A stretch of DNA of 9,669 nt from Bacteroidales bacterium (GTDB taxonomy: Bacteria; Bacteroidota; Bacteroidia; Bacteroidales; Muribaculaceae). The notes beneath the pieces were generated by a model. It saw nothing but the letters and a program-made list of their open reading frames with translations, did no database searches and was not told the DNA's origin. Position 1 is the stretch's first letter. Each line of letters starts with the position of its first letter. This document shows, piece by piece, positions 5,846 to 9,669 of this stretch. The stretch covers positions 1 through 9,669 of the forward strand of contig CAAEIL010000157.1 of assembly GCA_900755985.1 (NCBI GenBank), written 5' to 3'. The position numbers and the translations under genes were made by a program.

Positions 5846-6139
5846 TCAGATTGTCTGCTCGATGTCCCACTGGAAAGCCCGCAGGCCTAACTGCGGACGC
5901 TCGGTGTCGAGTTCGTGCAGACGCTTCAGCACTTCGGATGCCCGCGAGTCTTCGACGATGGCTATGATGGCCTGGGACAGGCCGGGCCATGCGTGCGAGC
6001 CGTAGTGGGGCTCGCCGTCGTGGCTGCCACGGGCGGCTTCGAGAGGCCATGCCGAGAATCCGCGGCAGTTCTGACGCCGCAATATTTCGATGATGCGCTC
6101 GTAGTGCGCCTGGTCAAAAGTTATCAGTATCGACTTCAT
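5846..6139 (-). CDS. PG0541-family transporter-associated PII-like protein
   Basis: A 97-residue cytosolic protein of the small PII-like family that in Bacteroidetes follows RND efflux genes; P. gingivalis PG0541 sits in the same order behind adaptor and permease genes. The opening MKSILITFDQAHYERIIEIL is the first β-strand and helix of a ferredoxin-like PII fold. The middle part, CRGFSAW to GEPHYGSHAWP (residues 25-52), takes the place of the PII T-loop and holds Cys25, His40, His45 and His49. The rest is a second β-α unit (AIIAIVEDSRASEVLKRLHEL) and a closing β-strand (LGLRAFQWDIEQ). The family probably senses a ligand or metal and modulates the pump, but no ligand is known to me; the Cys/His cluster is suggestive only. 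The start is the ATG at 6139, 87 bases after the permease stop, in a context (CACCAACA-ATG) with no Shine-Dalgarno. Confidence 0.85.
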   Translation of the reverse strand: MKSILITFDQAHYERIIEILRRQNCRGFSAWPLEAARGSHDGEPHYGSHAWPGLSQAIIAIVEDSRASEVLKRLHELDTERPQLGLRAFQWDIEQTI

Positions 6140-6226
6140 TGTTGGTGATTTTTGGGGTGTGTGGCCGGGACAGTGTTTGCTGCCGGCAGGGTCCGGCGGG
6201 ACGGCTGTTATGTGAACGCCGGCCGC
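6140..6226 (-). other. Intercistronic spacer between permease and PG0541-family gene
   Basis: These 87 bases hold no gene and no promoter that I can see. A 10-base palindrome CTGCCGGCAG lies at 6180-6189, and GCCGGC recurs at 6182-6187 and 6218-6223, so a long-looped GC stem could form after the permease stop. The A-rich stretch just before the PG0541-family start is likely its initiation region. Confidence 0.4.
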
Positions 6227-9200
6227 TCACTTTTTGTTTGCAGGGACGTACTCGCGGGCGTTTGTACGGGCGTTCTCGCGGGCGAGACGGCGGTGGAATT
6301 TGCGGCGCTGGCGCTTGATGCCTTTGCGTGCGAACACGCAGTATAGCACGGGGACAAAGAGCAGTGTCAGTATGGTGGAGAATGTGAGACCGCCTATTAC
6401 GGCAACGCCCATGGGACGCCACATTTCGGCGCCCTCGCCGGTGCCGACGGCCATGGGCACCATGCCCAGGATTGTTGTCAGCGTGGTCATGACCACGGGG
6501 CGCAGACGCGAGCGTCCGGCGTCGATTACGGCACGGCGTATGGACAGGCCGCGCTCGCGGTTGAGCGTGATGTAGTCGATGAGCACGATACCGTTCTTGA
6601 CCACGATGCCGATGAGCATGATGGCGCCAATCATGGACATGACGTTGAGGGTGTGTCCTGTCAGCCACAGTATGAGGAATACGCCGGAGAAGGCGAACAT
6701 CAGCGAGGTCATGATGATGCCCGGGTATGTGTAGCTCTCGAACTGGGCGGCCATGACTATGTACACAAGGATGATGATGAGCAATGCCAGCATCATTAGG
6801 TCGCCGAAAGACTCCTGCTGGTCTTCGAACGAGCCGGCAATGCCTATCGAGACACCTGAGGGCAGGTCCATCCTGTCAATGGCGGCCTGTGCCGCGGTGA
6901 CGACCTGGCTCATGGGCACGCCCTGGACGACGGTGGACACGGTGATGATGCGTTCGCGGTCCTTGCGCTCGATAGTGGGCGGGGTGAAACGCTCTACGAC
7001 CTTGCCGACGTCGCGCAGGCGCACGCTCTGTCCCGTGGGGCTGTATATGAGTATGTTCTCGATGTCCTGAAGCGACTGACGGGCCTCGGGGTCGTACATG
7101 ACCTTGATGTCGTACTCCTCGCCGTCCTCGCGGAAGCGCGAGGCAAGGGCGCCGTTGATGCGGTTGCGCACATAGGTGGCGGCCGTCTGAAGGTTAAGAC
7201 CGTAGATGGCCAGTTTTTCGCGGTCGAAGTCTATCTGGTATTCGGGCTGATAGTCCGAGCGCGAAATCATGACGTCGGCCGTACCGGGAATCTTAAGCAG
7301 CTGTGCCTTGAGCATCTGCGCCACAGAGTCGGTCTCGGCGAAGTCGTATCCGTATATCTCGAAGTCGACGGTGGCCTGGCCTCCCATCGAGCCGCCACGG
7401 TTGCCGCCGACGTTGACCTGGGCTTTTTTGTATTCGGGGTAGTTGTCGAGGTCCTTACGCATGAGTGCGGCAATCTCGGTTATCGAGCGGTCGCGCTCGG
7501 CAAGGGGTTTGAGCTTGATGTTCATCGACACTATGTGGGGGCCGTTGTCGCTGAGCGATGCAAAGGTGTTGTCGGACGATGCCTGACCGGTAGTGTAGTT
7601 GATGACGCCGATTTCGGGGTACTTTTTGCGCCATTCGCTGACAAGGCGGTCGGTGACTTCTTTGGAGACGTCGACACGTGTGCCTATGGGCAGCTCGAGG
7701 CTTACGCCCAGACGGCCGTTGTCCGAGGTGGGGAAGAATTCGGTGCCGACGTCCTTCATCAGGAACAGCGAGCCGACAAAGGTTGCCAGACACAGTATGA
7801 TGGTAATGATGCGGTGTCCGACAACCCAGCGCAGCAGCGCGGCATAGCCGTTGTCGAAGGCGTCGAGAGCTTTCTCGATGGGCGTGAACAGCAGTGTGTA
7901 GGCCCGCGAGTGGTGGGTGGTGCGTCGAAGCAGTTGCGAGCATAGCATCGGCGTCAGCGACAGTGCGCAGGTGGTCGATATTATCATCATTATGGTCACC
8001 ATCCAGCCGAGCTGACGGAACAGCACGCCGGTCATGCCCGTGACAAGGGTCAGCGGGAAGAACACGGCAATCAGGGTTAGCGTGGACGCTATTACCGAGA
8101 TGGCGACTTCGTTGGTACCATGTACGGCAGCCTGTTTGGGGTCGGAGCCTCGCTCGATGTGCGTGGTGACGTTTTCAAGCACCACTATGGCGTCGTCGAC
8201 CACCATACCAATGGATATGGACAGCGCCGACAGCGACACGATGTTGAGCGAGTCGCCCGAGATGGCCAGATAGATGAACGAGGCTATCAGCGATATGGGG
8301 ATGGTGATGCAGATGATGAGCGTGGCGCGCCACCGGCCCAGGAATACAAAGACCACGATGATGACGAACAGCAGGGCGTAGAGCACTGTCTCGACCAGCG
8401 AGTCGATGGTGTTGCGTATGTTCTCGGATGTGTCGACAATCATGCCCAGATGTACGTCAGATGGCAGGCGCTTCTGCAGCGAAGGCAGCATCTTGAGCAC
8501 TTTGTCGGAGATTTCGACCGAGTTGGCGCCCGACTGTTTCTGGACGACAATCATGGCGCCCTTGACGCCGTCGTTGAAGGTTTCCTGGGCACGTTCCTCG
8601 ACCGAGTCGTCGATACGGGCCACGTCTGACAGATATACGTTGCGCCCGTCATGCGAGCCGACAACGATGTTTTTCATCTGGTCGGACGAGGTGAACTCGC
8701 CCTGGACGCGCAGCGAATAGGTGTCGTTGCCAATGTCGAACGAGCCGCCGGGGATGTTGCGGTTTTCGGCGGCGACCACGGACTGGATGTTCTCGATGGT
8801 AAGGTTGTAGGCCTCGAGGCGCACGGGGTCGACATAGATGTGTATTTCGCGCTTGGGTGCGCCCGAGATTGATACCGAGCCGACGCCGGGTACGCGTGCC
8901 AGCGGGTTGGTGACCGACTCTTCGAGTATCTTGTAGAGGCCGGGCATTGATTCGTCGGCCTGCACCGACAGCAGGATGATGGGAATCATGTCGGTGGAGA
9001 ACTTGAAGATGACGGGGGTCTCGGCGTCGTCGGGCATTGACGAGGACACCATGTCCAGTTTGTCGCGGACGTCGTTGGTGATGACGTCGATGTCGTTGCC
9101 GTATTCGAATTCGAGTGTGATAACCGAGATGTTTTCGCGCGAGCGAGATGTTATGTGCTTCAGGTTTTCGACCGAGTTGAGAACGTTTTCGAGCGGGCGT

Positions 9201-9391
9201 GTCACATTCTGCTCAATGTCCTGGGCCGAGGCGCCCTGATATGTGGTCATCACCATTATGGTGTTGGTTTCGATGTCGGGGTACAGGTCGATGGGCAGCT
9301 TGCTCAGCGAGAATACGCCCAGAATAACCACGGCTACGAAGCACAGCGTTGTCATAATCGGTCGTTTGACCGCACTTCCGTATAGACTCAT
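6227..9391 (-). CDS. RND efflux permease, AcrB/HAE1-like
   Basis: A complete 1054-residue inner-membrane proton-driven pump of the hydrophobe/amphiphile efflux (AcrB-like) group, full length for the family. It opens with MSLYGSAVKRPIMTTLCFVAVVILGVFSLSKLP, the usual first helix leading to the periplasmic porter domain (DLYPDIETNTIMVMTTYQGAS, LENV, NPLARVPGVGSV). Helices 2-6 start near 336 and include GMVVDDAIVVLENV with the proton-relay Asp399-Asp400 (Asp407/408 in AcrB). The second half repeats the layout: helix 7 near 527-545, a second porter loop, and helices 8-12 from about 865, with Lys932 (Lys940 in AcrB) in VVKNGIVLID and SRLRPVVMTTLTTILGMVPMA. All relay residues are present, so the pump should be active. 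After the last helix (~1020) comes a strongly basic tail of about 34 residues. The start ATG at 9391 follows the adaptor gene by 76 bases. Substrates cannot be told from sequence; heavy-metal (CusA-type) pumps are less likely. Confidence 0.93.
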   Translation of the reverse strand: MSLYGSAVKRPIMTTLCFVAVVILGVFSLSKLPIDLYPDIETNTIMVMTTYQGASAQDIEQNVTRPLENVLNSVENLKHITSRSRENISVITLEFEYGNDIDVITNDVRDKLDMVSSSMPDDAETPVIFKFSTDMIPIILLSVQADESMPGLYKILEESVTNPLARVPGVGSVSISGAPKREIHIYVDPVRLEAYNLTIENIQSVVAAENRNIPGGSFDIGNDTYSLRVQGEFTSSDQMKNIVVGSHDGRNVYLSDVARIDDSVEERAQETFNDGVKGAMIVVQKQSGANSVEISDKVLKMLPSLQKRLPSDVHLGMIVDTSENIRNTIDSLVETVLYALLFVIIVVFVFLGRWRATLIICITIPISLIASFIYLAISGDSLNIVSLSALSISIGMVVDDAIVVLENVTTHIERGSDPKQAAVHGTNEVAISVIASTLTLIAVFFPLTLVTGMTGVLFRQLGWMVTIMMIISTTCALSLTPMLCSQLLRRTTHHSRAYTLLFTPIEKALDAFDNGYAALLRWVVGHRIITIILCLATFVGSLFLMKDVGTEFFPTSDNGRLGVSLELPIGTRVDVSKEVTDRLVSEWRKKYPEIGVINYTTGQASSDNTFASLSDNGPHIVSMNIKLKPLAERDRSITEIAALMRKDLDNYPEYKKAQVNVGGNRGGSMGGQATVDFEIYGYDFAETDSVAQMLKAQLLKIPGTADVMISRSDYQPEYQIDFDREKLAIYGLNLQTAATYVRNRINGALASRFREDGEEYDIKVMYDPEARQSLQDIENILIYSPTGQSVRLRDVGKVVERFTPPTIERKDRERIITVSTVVQGVPMSQVVTAAQAAIDRMDLPSGVSIGIAGSFEDQQESFGDLMMLALLIIILVYIVMAAQFESYTYPGIIMTSLMFAFSGVFLILWLTGHTLNVMSMIGAIMLIGIVVKNGIVLIDYITLNRERGLSIRRAVIDAGRSRLRPVVMTTLTTILGMVPMAVGTGEGAEMWRPMGVAVIGGLTFSTILTLLFVPVLYCVFARKGIKRQRRKFHRRLARENARTNAREYVPANKK

Positions 9392-9407
9392 CTATTGAGG
9401 TTTTGAG

Positions 9408-9463
9408 GCCGCTCGGCGGCTCGGGTGATTAGTTGGTTTAATAGTGAGGCGGCGTGGCGCCGC
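9408..9463 (-). other. Two small GC hairpins between adaptor and permease genes
   Basis: In the 76-base gap, GCGGCG-TGG-CGCCGC (9449-9463) and GCCGC-TCG-GCGGC (9408-9420) are perfect short stems. The first begins 4 bases after the adaptor stop on the minus strand. No U-run follows, so they are more likely mRNA structures shaping adaptor/permease stoichiometry than terminators. The arms could also pair with each other. Confidence 0.4.
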
Positions 9464-9467
9464 TGTT

Positions 9468-9669
9468 TTATTTTGCGCCTTTGATGCGGGCGGGGCCCCC
9501 GTTGACAAGGCGGCTCTGGCCGGCGATGACTATGGTGTCGCCTTCTTCGACGCCCGATATCAGCTCGTAGCTGTCGCCAAGACGTTGGCCCAGCTCGACA
9601 AGCTTGAATTCGATGCGGCCGGCGCGGTAGACATACACGTAGCGGTTGCCCGAGCCGGTCTGCTTGACG
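9468..9669 (-). CDS. RND efflux periplasmic adaptor, C-terminal end (5' part outside window)
   Basis: This is the last 66 residues of a membrane-fusion (AcrA/MexA-type) adaptor, reading to the TAA at 9468-9470. The visible part has VKQTGSGNRYVYVYRAGRIE, then LVELGQRLGDSYELISGVEEGDTIVIAGQSRLVNGGPARI. It shows the adaptor's last β-barrel/membrane-proximal pattern, where 'V.LG....YEI.SGL..GD.VV..G...L.dG..V' is typical. It joins the permease to an outer-membrane channel that must be encoded elsewhere. The N-terminal lipoyl, hairpin and barrel domains are cut off by the window, so the signal peptide and lipidation cannot be judged. It lies just upstream of the permease in the same direction, consistent with one operon. 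Confidence 0.82.
   Translation of the reverse strand, partial: VKQTGSGNRYVYVYRAGRIEFKLVELGQRLGDSYELISGVEEGDTIVIAGQSRLVNGGPARIKGAK

Noticed and set aside
5693..5967. Two plus-strand frames starting in the intergenic region
   Set aside because: Both run antisense into the PG0541-family gene, and their Arg/Cys-rich products have no recognisable pattern.
6114..6668. Arg/His-rich 184-codon minus-strand frame
   Set aside because: It overlaps the end of the permease in another frame; the permease frame has conserved helices there.
7455..7945. Long overlapping frames on both strands within the permease
   Set aside because: They are shadows of the permease; the correct frame is continuous and full length.
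1..9669. CRISPR array, tRNA, rRNA, insertion sequence or phage genes
   Set aside because: No regularly spaced repeats, tRNA-like cloverleaf, transposase or phage protein pattern was seen on either strand.

Overview
The window looks like a stretch of chromosome from a Bacteroidota bacterium, order Bacteroidales. Muribaculaceae or a close relative is my best guess from the high G+C, but it is not proven. The clues are a Bacteroidetes-type promoter (TAnnTTTG at -7) with no Shine-Dalgarno sequences, an HmuY/HmuR-type heme-uptake pair, a calycin-like secreted protein, a protein with a type IX secretion-like tail, and an RND efflux locus followed by a PG0541-family gene as in Porphyromonas.

Layout, left to right. 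(1) Positions 1-710, + strand: the 3' end of dnaX, the DNA polymerase III gamma/tau subunit, with a Pro/Ala linker and the C-terminal domain. (2) Positions 723-5501, - strand: a five-gene operon read from 5501 down to 723. It encodes a small secreted protein with a type IX-like C-terminal domain, a calycin-like secreted protein, an HmuY-family lipoprotein, an HmuR-type TonB-dependent receptor whose start overlaps the HmuY stop (ATGA), and an unrecognised 8-helix membrane protein with a 4+4 internal repeat. Its promoter is visible near 5543-5574, with a palindrome over the -33 box. dnaX and this operon converge with only 12 bases between stop codons. (3) Positions 5502-5845: an intergenic region with the promoter, a possible 32-codon ORF and two hairpins. 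(4) Positions 5846-9669, - strand: the end of an efflux operon, with a periplasmic adaptor (only its last 66 residues), a complete 1054-residue RND permease, and a PII-like PG0541-family protein.

How the genes may work together. The HmuY-like lipoprotein probably captures heme or a related tetrapyrrole at the cell surface and passes it to the TonB receptor, with the two small secreted proteins as accessory surface factors. The hmuSTUV-type inner-membrane genes are absent from the visible operon; the last gene is instead the uncharacterised 8-helix protein. The His ligands described for P. gingivalis HmuY and HmuR seem to be missing here, with Met residues nearby in both proteins. The efflux operon would form a tripartite pump with an outer-membrane channel encoded outside the window.
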